A DNA stretch of 64,000 bases, taken from assembly GCA_028712475.1 (NCBI GenBank), contig JAQTQB010000001.1:1-64000 (forward strand), given 5' to 3'. The stretch comes from Verrucomicrobiales bacterium (GTDB taxonomy: Bacteria; Verrucomicrobiota; Verrucomicrobiia; Limisphaerales; UBA11358). Shown in pieces: positions 1 through 7,803 of this stretch (the stretch's first letter is position 1; the number at the start of each line of letters is the position of its first letter). Under the pieces are notes generated by a model that made no database searches, was not told where the DNA came from, and saw nothing but the letters and a program-made list of their open reading frames with translations. The position numbers and the translations under genes were made by a program.

Positions 1-57
1 AACACCATTGGCAGGCCGGTTTACTTGCCGCCGCCCGCCGCCAACACTGAACCGTGA
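1..57 (+). CDS. possible 3' end of a truncated upstream CDS
   Basis: Frame 1 is open from the first base to a TGA at 55-57 and would encode an 18-residue proline-rich tail ending in NTEP. The window edge cuts off everything upstream, so neither product nor reality can be judged; it is listed only because the frame runs in from outside. Confidence 0.25.
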   Translation, partial: NTIGRPVYLPPPAANTEP

Positions 58-312
58 GAACGCAATGAAGGCAAGCCAGCTTATCGTGTCATTGCCCCGC
101 CTCGGAGGCGGGTGGAGTGCTAACCAGTCGCGAGCCCGTGTGAAAACCATTTGCCGGCGGATGAGTTGAAGACGGGGAGCGGGAAAGTTTGTCTTGGAGG
201 GAAGGTTTTGCCGGAACGGCTTGGTTCGATTCCGCTGGTGAGGGGAGCGATCACCACGCTTATCAGGACGGGCTGACCCGCTTTTTTGCGGGCAGGCGTC
301 GCCGCCGGGCTT
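58..312. other. stretch without a recognised gene
   Basis: No credible reading frame was seen. A short hairpin with a 5-bp stem (CCCGC, six T, GCGGG) lies at 277-292. A T-loop-like string GGTTCGATTCC at about 223-233 resembles a tRNA T arm, but its flanks do not pair and no acceptor or anticodon arm could be built. The stretch adjoins the transposase remnant and may include the outer end of that insertion sequence. Confidence 0.4.
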
Positions 313-498
313 TCAACCCACCGCCGCCATCAGTTTCTGGAAGCTCACCAGGTTCAGCACCCGTTTGAGGTTGCAGGCCAGCGTCGTCAGGCTCCATTCG
401 CACTGCACCTTGGCCAGCCCCTTCAGCAAAAAGTGCGTGTAGCCGAACCACCGCTTCGTCCGCGCGCCGGTCCAGCCAGTTTCGTTTCGCCCCGTTTT
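313..498 (-). pseudogene. 3' remnant of a DDE transposase gene (IS1182/IS5-like)
   Basis: Read on the minus strand, about 60 codons end in a segment with the pattern RWFGYTHFLLKGLAKV, CEWSLTTLACNLKRVLNL and a short tail. This is the usual C-terminal signature of IS1182/IS5-like DDE transposases, where an E-W-S-L..A.NLKR block closes the catalytic domain. Nothing transposase-like continues upstream: the frame runs on only as antisense of the glycosyltransferase that starts at 541. The catalytic core is therefore gone and this is a dead fragment. Family assignment rests on memory of the motif. Confidence 0.7.
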
Positions 499-540
499 CC
501 CAAGATTGCCGTCGCGAAAAGTTTCTGATACTGAATCCGC

Positions 541-1374
541 GTGCCTGACCCAAGCCTGCTGCTCCTCATCCCGGCTTACAACGAAGAAGCGCGCATCGAA
601 CCGGTGCTGCGCGATTACGCGGACTTTTTCGGGCGGAATTATTCCGGCATGTTCCGGCTCGTCGTCGTCCTCAACGGCTGCCGCGATGACACGCTCGGCG
701 TGGTGCAGCGCGTGGCGCAGGATTTTCCGTCCGTCATCTGGCTGGATTTCCCCGCGCCCATCGGCAAGGGCGGCGCGCTCATCGAGGGTCTCAAGCTGGC
801 CGGCCACGCGGACTTGATCGGCTATGTGGACGCCGACGGCGCGACGCCGCCGCACGCGTATCTGGAACTGGTCAAAAAAATTGGCGCGGCGGATTGCGTC
901 ATCGGGTCGCGCTGGCTGCCGGGCGCGGTCATCCATCAATCGCAGACGGGCAACCGGCAGTTCGCCAGCCGCGCCTTCCATCTCATCGTGCAGACGTTGT
1001 TCTGGATGAACATCCGCGACACGCAATGCGGGGCGAAGGTGATGAAGCGCACGGTCGTGGATAAAATCCATTCCAACCTGCTCATCGCGGACATGGCGTT
1101 CGACATCAACCTGCTCGTGTCAATCAAGCGCGCGGGCTTCAAGATTCTGGAGGTGCCGACGGAATGGACGGATCAGGCCGGGTCGAAAGTCACGCTGGCG
1201 CGTTCGTCGCTGACGATGTTTTTGTCGGTCGTGCGCGTGCGGCTGATTTATTCGCCGTTCTATAAATTCCTCCGCCCCTTGCGCCCGCTGGAAGCGTGGA
1301 TCTATAAAAAATTGCGCGCGCCGCAGCCGCTTTCGTCGTCCAAAGTCCAAAGCCCGAAGTCCAAGACGGACTGA
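541..1374 (+). CDS. family 2 glycosyltransferase (dolichyl-phosphate-glucosyltransferase-like)
   Basis: Predicted GT-A enzyme that transfers a sugar from a nucleotide-sugar donor, probably to a lipid or glycan carrier at the cytoplasmic membrane. The N-terminus LLLLIPAYNEEARIEPVL is the classic GT2 start, with the DxD-type donor/metal motif YVDADGATPP near residue 98. The GTG at 541 is chosen because the family alignment begins at once after it; no clear ribosome-binding site is seen. The last dozen residues (SSKVQSPKSKTD) are encoded by an inverted repeat rather than by the family core. It is convergent with a flippase gene at 1391, which fits a role in glycan assembly. Acceptor and donor are unknown. 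Confidence 0.85.
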   Translation: MPDPSLLLLIPAYNEEARIEPVLRDYADFFGRNYSGMFRLVVVLNGCRDDTLGVVQRVAQDFPSVIWLDFPAPIGKGGALIEGLKLAGHADLIGYVDADGATPPHAYLELVKKIGAADCVIGSRWLPGAVIHQSQTGNRQFASRAFHLIVQTLFWMNIRDTQCGAKVMKRTVVDKIHSNLLIADMAFDINLLVSIKRAGFKILEVPTEWTDQAGSKVTLARSSLTMFLSVVRVRLIYSPFYKFLRPLRPLEAWIYKKLRAPQPLSSSKVQSPKSKTD

Positions 1375-1420
1375 CCGGGTGACTTTGGCTTTAGACTTGC
1401 GGCTTTGGACTTTGGATTTT
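1339..1420. repeat. inverted repeat of the AAGTCCAAAG phrase
   Basis: Left arm CCAAAGTCCAAAGCCCGAAG and right arm CGGCTTTGGACTTTGGAT are imperfect reverse complements. The repeat sits between two convergent genes and supplies the C-terminal residues of both (KVQSPKSKTD and RKIQSPKPQV). The same phrase recurs at 5975-6004, 6425-6455 and 22575-22612. Confidence 0.75.
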
Positions 1421-2710
1421 TCTTCCCCAGGTGAACCACGCGCAGACGAGGAACAGCAGCGTGTTGAACACGCCGAGCGTCTGGACCATCATGCGCAGTC
1501 CTGACCCGGTGTCGCCCAAAGTTCCGGCGTGATGGCCGACCAGGGCCAGCGCAACGCCGTAGCCAATCGCCACCAGCGCCAGCCACGGGACGGCCGCAAA
1601 CCGCGCCCGCGCCATCAGGCTGTTGATGAGCACGTTTGAAAGCGTCAGCGGCAGCATGGACCACGCAAACCACGGAACCAGCGGCGTCGCAACGGCGAGG
1701 AAAGACTTGTCATACACAATCCGCAGCGGCAGCGAGGGAAACAACGTGCAGCCGATGGCCACCGCCGCGCCCGCCAGCGCCGTCACGCCAAGCGTGAGGG
1801 CCAGCACGTCCGTTTTTTGGGAGCGTGCCGTGCTGTGCGCGATCTTGGGAAACATCACCGCCGTCAGCGGCTGCGTGAAAAAAACCAGCGCGCGGCCGAT
1901 CATGCCGGCGGCGGCGTAAAAACCCGTCTGGTCGCGCGGGAAAAAATTCTGCGCAAACAGCATGTCCGCGCTCAACATGAACGTCGCCACGCCGAAACCC
2001 AGCGTCAACGGCACTGCGCGGCGCAGCCATTCGCCCCACGCCACTTTCACGAGGGCCATGCGCCACACGTCGCGGATCTGCCAGACGCCGATCACCACCG
2101 ACGCCGTCATGCCCAGAAACACCGCGCTCATCGCGCCCGCCGCCCAGCCGTGCAGCAGCAGCACCACCACGCAGACCACGATGAAACGCCCGGCTCCGTT
2201 GAGAATCGCCGCCCAGCCGAGCCAGAGAAAATTCTGCCGTCCCTGCATCACGCCCAAAACGACCGGCATCATCAGCGCCGCCAGCCCGACGCCGACCGTG
2301 GCCGCCAGCGCCGCCGGATTGCTGATCTGCAAGCCCGCCAGGGCCTGTTTCCAAAAAATCGCCACCGTGATCGCCATCGCCAGCCAGATGGAAAATATCC
2401 CCCGCAGCACGATGCGGAAGGTGCTGATGGCCACGCGCCGCTGTTCCTCCGTGATCGCCGCCGCCACCTGCTGCGCAAAAATCATCTGCAATCCGGCCGC
2501 CGGAATCGCCATCAACGACACCACCTGCAATAGCGTCGTGAACACGCCGTATTCGCCCTTCGGCATCTGCTTGGCGACCATGTGGACGACATACATGAAC
2601 CCGCCGCCCGCCGTCGCCGCGATCATCATCCAGCCGCTCTGGCGGAAAAACGCCATGCGATGGTGCGCCGCGTGATGTTCCGGGGCCGGTTCAACAGTTT
2701 TTGCAATCAT
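1391..2710 (-). CDS. MOP-superfamily polysaccharide flippase (Wzx/MATE-like)
   Basis: Integral membrane protein of 439 residues with about a dozen hydrophobic segments, matching the Wzx/RfbX-type oligosaccharide flippases of the MOP superfamily. These move lipid-linked glycans across the inner membrane. The opening membrane helix follows a short polar N-terminus at about residue 26 (SGWMMIAATAGGGFMYVVH), and the core alternates glycine-rich helices with short loops. The ATG at 2710 gives a normal length. It ends within an inverted repeat shared with the convergent glycosyltransferase. The neighbouring glycosyltransferase supports a glycan-export role, but no substrate can be named. Confidence 0.8.
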   Translation of the reverse strand: MIAKTVEPAPEHHAAHHRMAFFRQSGWMMIAATAGGGFMYVVHMVAKQMPKGEYGVFTTLLQVVSLMAIPAAGLQMIFAQQVAAAITEEQRRVAISTFRIVLRGIFSIWLAMAITVAIFWKQALAGLQISNPAALAATVGVGLAALMMPVVLGVMQGRQNFLWLGWAAILNGAGRFIVVCVVVLLLHGWAAGAMSAVFLGMTASVVIGVWQIRDVWRMALVKVAWGEWLRRAVPLTLGFGVATFMLSADMLFAQNFFPRDQTGFYAAAGMIGRALVFFTQPLTAVMFPKIAHSTARSQKTDVLALTLGVTALAGAAVAIGCTLFPSLPLRIVYDKSFLAVATPLVPWFAWSMLPLTLSNVLINSLMARARFAAVPWLALVAIGYGVALALVGHHAGTLGDTGSGLRMMVQTLGVFNTLLFLVCAWFTWGRKIQSPKPQV

Positions 2711-2740
2711 GAGCGTTGGACAATACGCGGAGGCTTCGGT

Positions 2741-3898
2741 TCAAGGAAGCGAATTTAGAAAGCGGAAAAGCAGATTCTTGCCGCGCTCCAGCGACGCCAG
2801 CGAAATCCATTCGTCCGCCGTGTGCGCCTGCGCGATGTCGCCCGGCCCGAACACCACGCTCGGAATCCCCGCCGCCGACAACACCGCTGCGTCGCAGAAA
2901 TAATTCACGCCGACTGTTTTCGTCTGGCCGATGCTTCGCAGAAAATGTTGCACGAGCGGCAATTTAGGATCTGTTTCCAGCGCCGGTGCCGGGCCGAGCT
3001 TCCGGGTGGAAATATGCGCGGATAATTTTTCCGCGCGCAACAACGCGATGATTTCACGCTGAACGCCCGCCTCCGTTTCGCCCGGCAACGTGCGCCGGTC
3101 AATCTGGATCGAACAGCGGTCCGGCACGATATTTGGCTGCGTCCCGCCGCAGATCGCGCCGACGTTCACCGTCGCCGGGCCGAGCAATTTATGTTTCCGG
3201 CGTCGCAACTGCGCCGCGTAGTCCGTTTCCAAAACGTCCACGATCCGCGCCATTTCGTGGACGGCATTCCTGCCCAACTGCGGCGTCGCGCCATGCGCCG
3301 CGCGTCCGCGTGTCTCCAGTTCCAGCCACAGGCTGCCCTTGTGCGCGGTGACGACCTGCAATCGCGTCGGTTCGCCCACGATGGCCAGATCAGCTTTGAA
3401 TTTGCTTTTCGCCAGCGCGCGTGAACCCATCTGTGCATGTTCCTCGTCAACCAAACCGGCGAAAATAATCTCCGTCTCGCGCGGACGGAATTTGGAATTC
3501 GCCAGTTCGCAAAGCGCCATGAGCATGGCGGCGACGGAGCCTTTCGTGTCGCACGCGCCACGACCGTGCAGGCGGCCGTTTTTCATGCGCGGAACAAATT
3601 GCGAATCCTCGGCATTGACCGTGTCGAGGTGCGGCGCCAGCAGGATGGTCGAGCGGATTTTATTTTGCGGCAGGAGGCGGGCGATGAGGTTGGAACGACC
3701 GGGTAATATTTTCTGAAATTCCACTTCCAGTCCTGCGCGCGCGGCCACCGACATCAAGAAATCCGCCACGTTCTTCTCACCAAAGCGCGAGCGACCAAGG
3801 CGGGCCTGCCGCGCCGAAGCTCCAGCGGCGGGAGCGAAGGCGGGATTCACGCTGGGCAGCGCGATGAGTTCGGCCAGAAGTTTTCCGGTGCGCGTCAT
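2741..3898 (-). CDS. M20 family metallo-deacylase (ArgE/DapE-like)
   Basis: Zinc-dependent amidohydrolase of the acetylornithine deacetylase / succinyl-diaminopimelate desuccinylase group, acting in the cytoplasm. Visible ligands and catalytic residues are H and D in LLAPHLDTVNA, the bridging D in GRGACDTKGSVAA, the EE pair in VDEEHAQMG, E in VGEPTR, and a late H in DIAQAHTADEW. The dimerisation lid lies between (HGATPQLGRNAVHEM). The frame opens further upstream through repeat DNA; the ATG at 3898 is preferred because the family N-terminus (KLLAELIALPSVNPAF) starts right after it. Acetylornithine deacetylase is the best guess, but M20 substrates cannot be told from sequence alone. Confidence 0.82.
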   Translation of the reverse strand: MTRTGKLLAELIALPSVNPAFAPAAGASARQARLGRSRFGEKNVADFLMSVAARAGLEVEFQKILPGRSNLIARLLPQNKIRSTILLAPHLDTVNAEDSQFVPRMKNGRLHGRGACDTKGSVAAMLMALCELANSKFRPRETEIIFAGLVDEEHAQMGSRALAKSKFKADLAIVGEPTRLQVVTAHKGSLWLELETRGRAAHGATPQLGRNAVHEMARIVDVLETDYAAQLRRRKHKLLGPATVNVGAICGGTQPNIVPDRCSIQIDRRTLPGETEAGVQREIIALLRAEKLSAHISTRKLGPAPALETDPKLPLVQHFLRSIGQTKTVGVNYFCDAAVLSAAGIPSVVFGPGDIAQAHTADEWISLASLERGKNLLFRFLNSLP

Positions 3899-3987
3899 GC
3901 GGCGACAGCCTAGCGGCTTGACGCGCGGGTGTCGAGAATTGGCCGGGCGGGCCGGCGGAATGAAATTAACCACGGATGAACATAGAT

Positions 3988-4074
3988 TTTCACCGCAAAG
4001 GCGCGAGGTGAAGCCACGAACGCACAAAACACCGGCAGTTAAAATTCTTTGCGCCTTCGCGTCTTTGCGGTGAA
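3988..4074. repeat. palindromic repeat (TTTGCGGTGAA arms)
   Basis: TTTCACCGCAAAGGCGCG on the left pairs with CGCGTCTTTGCGGTGAA on the right across about 45 bases. It lies in the gap between ftsY and the M20 gene, next to the phrase CCACGGATGAACATAG that recurs in other gaps of the window. Confidence 0.75.
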
Positions 4075-4084
4075 GGATTTAGTT

Positions 4085-4996
4085 TCATTCCTCAAACAAC
4101 GCCTGCGCGAACTGTTTCGCGTCGAAGGGCTGCAAGTCGTCCGGCTGCTCACCGAGGCCGATGAATTTTATGGGCAGGCCGAGTTCCTTCTGGATCGCCA
4201 CCACCATGCCGCCCTTGCTCGTGCCGTCGAGCTTGGTCACGATGAGGCCGGTGAGCGGCACGGCCTTGTGAAATTCGCGCGCCTGGTTCAGTGCGTTCAT
4301 GCCGGTCGTCGCGTCCAGCACCAGCAGCACTTCGTGCGGCGCGCCCGCGAGCTGCCTGCCGATCACGCGATGCAGCTTCTGCAATTCCTGCATCAGGTTG
4401 TGCTTCGTGTGCAGGCGGCCTGCCGTGTCAATGAACAGATAATCCGCCTTGCGCGCCTGCGCAGCGGTGACGGCGTCGTGCGCCACGGACGCGGCGTCCG
4501 CGCCATAACTGCCGGCGATGACCTCAATCTTGAGGCGTGCGCCCCACAATTTGATCTGCTCAATCGCCGCCGCGCGGAAGGTGTCACACGCGGCGAGCAG
4601 CACGGTTTTTTTGTGCGCCTGAAAATAATGCGCGAGCTTGGCGCTGGTCGTGGTCTTGCCGGTGCCGTTCACGCCGACAATGGAGACAGCGCAGGTGCTG
4701 CCGGGAATCTCGCGGAGCTTTGGATTGTTTGCGGAAAGACTTTTCTCGATCTCCGCGCTGGCGATGGCCAGGTAATCGAGGCCTGCGCCGCCCTGGGTTT
4801 CGTAAGCTTTTTTTACAGCGGCGACGATCTGCGCGGTCACCGCCATGCCCAGATCGGCGGCGATGAGCGCGGCTTCGAGTTCCTCGATCGAGTCGGCGGT
4901 CAGCCTGGGCGAGCGCGTGACGATGCGTTTGATCTCATGCGTGAGCCTGGCGTGCGTCTTGGCGAGGCCGGCTTTGAATTTGGAAAAAAGTCCCAT
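4085..4996 (-). CDS. ftsY: signal recognition particle receptor FtsY
   Basis: SRP receptor GTPase that docks ribosome-Ffh complexes at the inner membrane and hands them to SecYEG. It carries the NG domain only: helical N domain at residues 1-85, then G1 GVNGTGKTTTSAKLA, the DTFRAAAIEQ insertion-box motif, G3 DTAGRLHTK, G4 TKLDGTSKGG and the closing GLGEQPDDLQPFD. At 303 residues it lacks the long acidic A domain of E. coli FtsY, as is common outside Proteobacteria. The membrane-binding amphipathic start MGLFSKFKAGLAK is present. Its partner Ffh is encoded at 53669-55015 in the same window. Confidence 0.97.
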   Translation of the reverse strand: MGLFSKFKAGLAKTHARLTHEIKRIVTRSPRLTADSIEELEAALIAADLGMAVTAQIVAAVKKAYETQGGAGLDYLAIASAEIEKSLSANNPKLREIPGSTCAVSIVGVNGTGKTTTSAKLAHYFQAHKKTVLLAACDTFRAAAIEQIKLWGARLKIEVIAGSYGADAASVAHDAVTAAQARKADYLFIDTAGRLHTKHNLMQELQKLHRVIGRQLAGAPHEVLLVLDATTGMNALNQAREFHKAVPLTGLIVTKLDGTSKGGMVVAIQKELGLPIKFIGLGEQPDDLQPFDAKQFAQALFEE

Positions 4997-5029
4997 GAAA
5001 TTTTTAGCCGCAGAGAAATACGGAAAGGC

Positions 5030-5114
5030 AAAAAGCTTGACGCGAATTACGCGAATCCGTGCGAATGAATTTTGAATTCGTGTTAATTCGTGAAATTCGC
5101 GTCAAAGCTTTTTC
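5030..5114. repeat. palindromic repeat (AATTCGCGTCAA arms)
   Basis: AAAAAGCTTGACGCGAATTA on the left and its near-complement TTCGCGTCAAAGCTTTTT on the right enclose a loop of about 30 bases, between the PHP gene and ftsY. A related palindrome lies at 62961-63030 upstream of radC. Confidence 0.75.
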
Positions 5115-5124
5115 CGCTTCGTGT

Positions 5125-5970
5125 TTATTGGTGTCCATTCGTGGTTCTAGCTTTTTGTTCTGCCGCTTTGTCTTTGAGTTTTTGAACGTGGTCGTAAGGC
5201 AGTTTCACCGTGCCGATGAGCGGCGCTTTTTTGCTGAAGCCGTGGCAGTCGCTGCCGCCGGTGACGAGCAAGCCATGCTTCTCCGCGATCTCCAGATAAC
5301 GCTCGGCCATCGCGGTCGAGTGCTTCGTGTGAAAACACTCTATGCCGTCCAGCCCGGCATCCACCAGGTCGGGGATGATTTCGTCCGTGCGGTTCAAGCC
5401 CGGATGCGCCATGACCGCAAGTCCGCCCGCCTGATGAATCAATTCCACGCCTTCGAGCGCGGACATCTTGGTCTTGGGCACCCACGCGGGCCGGCCCTTT
5501 TTAAGATAACGCTCAAAGGCTTCATCGAGATTGCCGATGAGCTTTTCCTTCACCAGCGCGCGCGCCACATGCGGACGTCCGGGCGACTTGCAGTTGGCGA
5601 GCGCAAAAACCGTTTCGGCCTTGAGCGGAATGCCCAGCCTGTTCAACGCGGCCACCATTTCGCGGATGCGGTTCTGGCGGACGGATTGAAACTCCGCGAT
5701 GCGCGTGAGCAGCACCTGGTTCTGCGTGTCCACGAAATAGGCCAGAATGTGAACTTCAGTGTCATCATGTTCCGCCGTGAGTTCGGTGCCGGAAATAAAT
5801 TCCATGTCCGCCGCCGCACAGGCCGCTGCGGCGCGTTCGCAACCTTCGACCGTGTCATGATCCGTCAACGCGATGGCGGCAAAACCCAGCTTGCTCGCGC
5901 GCTCCACCAGTTCTTCCGGCGTGAACGTGCCGTCGGAAAAAAAAGTGTGCAGATGGAGGTCGGCGAACAT
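5125..5970 (-). CDS. PHP-domain phosphoesterase (TrpH/RnmAM-like)
   Basis: Predicted metal-dependent phosphatase of the PHP family, related to E. coli TrpH/YciV, which hydrolyses 3',5'-nucleoside bisphosphates and trims RNA 5' ends. Motifs are DLHLHTFFSDG at the start, ALTDHDTVEG near residue 40, a conserved E in GTELTAEH, AVMAHPG in the middle and GGSDCHGF at the end; together they supply the trinuclear metal site. The ATG at 5970 is chosen because the first PHP motif begins three residues later; an upstream in-frame ATG would add only repeat-derived residues. The repeat cassette holding a four-helix-bundle gene begins five bases upstream of this start. Confidence 0.88.
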   Translation of the reverse strand: MFADLHLHTFFSDGTFTPEELVERASKLGFAAIALTDHDTVEGCERAAAACAAADMEFISGTELTAEHDDTEVHILAYFVDTQNQVLLTRIAEFQSVRQNRIREMVAALNRLGIPLKAETVFALANCKSPGRPHVARALVKEKLIGNLDEAFERYLKKGRPAWVPKTKMSALEGVELIHQAGGLAVMAHPGLNRTDEIIPDLVDAGLDGIECFHTKHSTAMAERYLEIAEKHGLLVTGGSDCHGFSKKAPLIGTVKLPYDHVQKLKDKAAEQKARTTNGHQ

Positions 5971-5974
5971 AGTT

Positions 5975-6455
5975 AGTCCAAAGTCCAAAGTCTCATGTCC
6001 AAAGTTGTTGTTGTGCGGACGCTCATGCTTTGAATTTGCTGCCTTTCAGTTCGGAGCGGCGCAGATACGTCATGAAGCCGGAAATCAGGCGGCTGACTTC
6101 GACGCAGCGATCGCAGATGACCTTGAACTGTTCAGACGTCAGATAATTTTCATCAAGCGCAGCGTAAAGCTGCGCCCGCACCTCGCCGCAAGAACCTTTG
6201 GCAATGGATAGAAACTGTAGAAATTCTTTGTCGCCACCACGCTCAAATCCTTCCGCGATATTCGACATGATCGAAATGGAAGCGCTGCGAATCTGGTCAC
6301 GCAGGCCAAAATCTTTTGCAAAAGCACTGTTCCTTGAGGCCCCATAGACAAGCCGGTTCAACTCGCGGGCTTTTTGCCAGCTTATCAAATTTTCAAATCG
6401 CTCAATCTTGGCCATGACTTCGGAGACTTTGGGTTTTGGACTTTAGCCTTTGGAC
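5975..6455 (-). mobile_element. putative palindrome-bounded cassette carrying a four-helix-bundle gene
   Basis: AGTCCAAAGTCCAAAGTCTC at 5975 and GACTTTGGGTTTTGGACTTT at 6425 followed by GCCTTTGGACT are inverted copies of one phrase, with nine bases (AGTCCAAAG) perfect at both outer ends. The only gene between them is the four-helix-bundle gene at 6023-6415. The outer right end supplies the TAG stop of nusB. A second such gene in this window is also enclosed by inverted arms, of a different repeat family, which is why a mobile cassette is proposed. Mobility is inferred. Confidence 0.5.
6023..6415 (-). CDS. four-helix-bundle protein (23S rRNA intervening-sequence/S23 family)
   Basis: Small helical protein of 130 residues of the IVP/S23 four-helix-bundle family. 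Diagnostic stretches are FENLISWQKARELNRLVY at the start, LRDQIRSASISIMSNIAEGF in the middle (the family hallmark R-A..SI..NIAEG), EFLQFLSIAKGSCGEVRAQL and the C-terminal helix. Family members were first seen inside intervening sequences of 23S rRNA genes, and a relative (Avd) works in diversity-generating retroelements; the biochemical role of stand-alone copies is unknown. No rRNA gene or reverse transcriptase is nearby. It is transcribed in the same direction as nusB and the PHP gene. Confidence 0.88.
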   Translation of the reverse strand: MAKIERFENLISWQKARELNRLVYGASRNSAFAKDFGLRDQIRSASISIMSNIAEGFERGGDKEFLQFLSIAKGSCGEVRAQLYAALDENYLTSEQFKVICDRCVEVSRLISGFMTYLRRSELKGSKFKA

Positions 6456-6955
6456 TATTTAATTATCCGCGCCGGCCGCATGAGTTCACCCCGGATCTTG
6501 TCGAGGATGCCGTTCACGAATTTACCGCTGTCCTGCGTGGAGAATTTCTTCGCGATGTCCACCGCCTCGTTGATGCTGACCACGGGCGGGATGTCTTCGC
6601 GATACAGCATTTCGTAGATCGCGAGCCGCATGATGTTGCGGTCCACGGCGGCGATGCGGTGGAAATCCCAGTTCTTCGCGTGGCTTTTGATCTTTTCGTC
6701 AATCGCGTCACGATGTTCCAGCACGCCGCGAATCAGCGGTTCCGCGAAGAGGCGCGTCTCGGCCTCCTCGACCGTCGGCGGCGGCAGTTCAACCGGCTGG
6801 CCCCAGTTGGCCGGGCCTTTTTCCTCCTCAATGGCGGCGGCGCGCTGGGAACTCCAGAACGTCGCCAGCTCGAGTTCGAGATTTTCCGGCGGGTTCAGGT
6901 CGTGCTGAAACAGAAATTGAACTGCGCGTTCGCGCGCTTCGCGTCGTTTGCCCAT
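6455..6955 (-). CDS. nusB: transcription antitermination factor NusB
   Basis: RNA-binding all-helical protein that, with NusE (S10), loads on boxA of rRNA operons to prevent premature termination. Signature segments are RREARERAVQFLFQHDLNP at the N-terminus, then VLEHRDAIDEKIKSHAKNW, the conserved AVDRNIMRLAIYEMLYRED, PPVVSINEAVDIAKKF and the closing GKFVNGILDKI. Length (166 residues) is slightly above the usual 140-150 because of an acidic proline-rich insert around residues 40-60. Its TAG stop overlaps the end of the four-helix-bundle cassette, so the last codons before it abut repeat DNA. Confidence 0.95.
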   Translation of the reverse strand: MGKRREARERAVQFLFQHDLNPPENLELELATFWSSQRAAAIEEEKGPANWGQPVELPPPTVEEAETRLFAEPLIRGVLEHRDAIDEKIKSHAKNWDFHRIAAVDRNIMRLAIYEMLYREDIPPVVSINEAVDIAKKFSTQDSGKFVNGILDKIRGELMRPARIIK

Positions 6956-7018
6956 GAATCACATCATGCCGCAAAAGGCGGCGGCGGGAAATTAAAAATT
7001 CTTGGACGGGGGAAAACG

Positions 7019-7085
7019 TCGCGCGAAGGACGCGAAGAAAACCGAAGGCGAAAAAACCTTCGCCAGCTTCGCGTCCTTCGCGCGG
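7019..7085. repeat. palindromic repeat (GCGCGAAGGACGCGAAG arms)
   Basis: GCGCGAAGGACGCGAAG on the left and CTTCGCGTCCTTCGCGC on the right are perfect 17-bp inverted arms, with an inner CGAAGGCG/CCTTCGCC pair. Related copies are at 32089-32165 and, partial, at 23654-23712. It lies between divergent nusB and the VOC gene. Confidence 0.85.
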
Positions 7086-7142
7086 CATCTTTTGTCCGCT
7101 TTCTCCGTTTGCTCCTGTTTAAATTCCCGTTAAACTGCCCGC

Positions 7143-7526
7143 ATGAGCAAAGTCACAAAGCTGTTGCACACGCGCTACCGCGTGAACGATCTGGAGCGCA
7201 CGGTGAAATTCTACCGCGACGTTCTCGGGCTGGAGGAGATCAAGCGGCACAAATCTCCGCGCGGCTCGGAACTCGTCTTCCTCAAAACGCCCGGCAGCGA
7301 GGAGTTGATTGAACTCACTTATTTCCCGGGCAGCGGCCCGGTGCAAGTCCAGCCCGACCTGACGCATCTGGCGTTCGAGGTGGACAGCCTTGCGAAATTT
7401 TCCAAACACCTCGCACAGCACGGCTTGACTTATTCCGACGGCCCGACGACCAGTTCCAGCGGCTCGACATTCGCCTTCATTGACGCGCCTGAAGGCTACG
7501 AAATCGAATTGATTCAAAAGAAGTAG
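7143..7526 (+). CDS. VOC-superfamily protein (glyoxalase I-like)
   Basis: A 127-residue protein of the vicinal oxygen chelate fold, closest in look to lactoylglutathione lyase. The paired beta-alpha-beta modules show as LLHTRYRVNDLERTVKFYRD with VLGLEE, then DLTHLAFEVDSLAKFSKHL, and a closing FAFIDAPEGYEIELIQ with the last Glu metal ligand. The first His of the pattern (LLHTRYRV) and the later TH..FEV are in the expected places for metal ligands. Glyoxalase activity is plausible, yet VOC proteins this small also include dioxygenases and resistance proteins, so the substrate is left open. Confidence 0.8.
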   Translation: MSKVTKLLHTRYRVNDLERTVKFYRDVLGLEEIKRHKSPRGSELVFLKTPGSEELIELTYFPGSGPVQVQPDLTHLAFEVDSLAKFSKHLAQHGLTYSDGPTTSSSGSTFAFIDAPEGYEIELIQKK

Positions 7527-7574
7527 GGAAGCCCAAGTTCTTCAATGAAGTCCATCAACCATTGTTGCCAACGC

Positions 7575-7730
7575 TCCCCCTCACCCCGGCACTCTCCCGC
7601 CGGGAGAGGGAGAATTGTTTCCGGTTTTTTGGCAAAACAACGATGGTCAGCGGCTCGAATGGCCCTCAATAATTTGAGACGGACAACGGCTGTTCCCTCT
7701 CCTTGGGGAGAGTGCCAGGGTGAGGGAGGA
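7575..7730. repeat. inverted repeat of the CCCTCACCC/CTCTCCC family
   Basis: Left arm (7575-7612) CCCCCTCACCCCGGCACTCT with a small CCCGCCGGG hairpin, and right arm (7693-7730) GGGAGAGTGCCAGGGTGAGG, flank about 80 bases. A shorter copy of the same family lies in frame inside the helicase gene at 61503-61615. Confidence 0.85.
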
Positions 7731-7803
7731 CAATGCTCCATTCAATAGCCCCGTGCCGAAATTTTCACCCATCAACTCTCAACTAAAAACCATCAACCAA
7801 CAA

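Noticed and set aside
200-262. tRNA-like T-arm string GGTTCGATTCC
   Set aside because: The five bases on both sides do not pair, and no anticodon or acceptor arm of proper spacing was found.
6023-6415. Four-helix-bundle gene considered as Avd of a diversity-generating retroelement
   Set aside because: No reverse transcriptase, template or variable repeat is present in the window.
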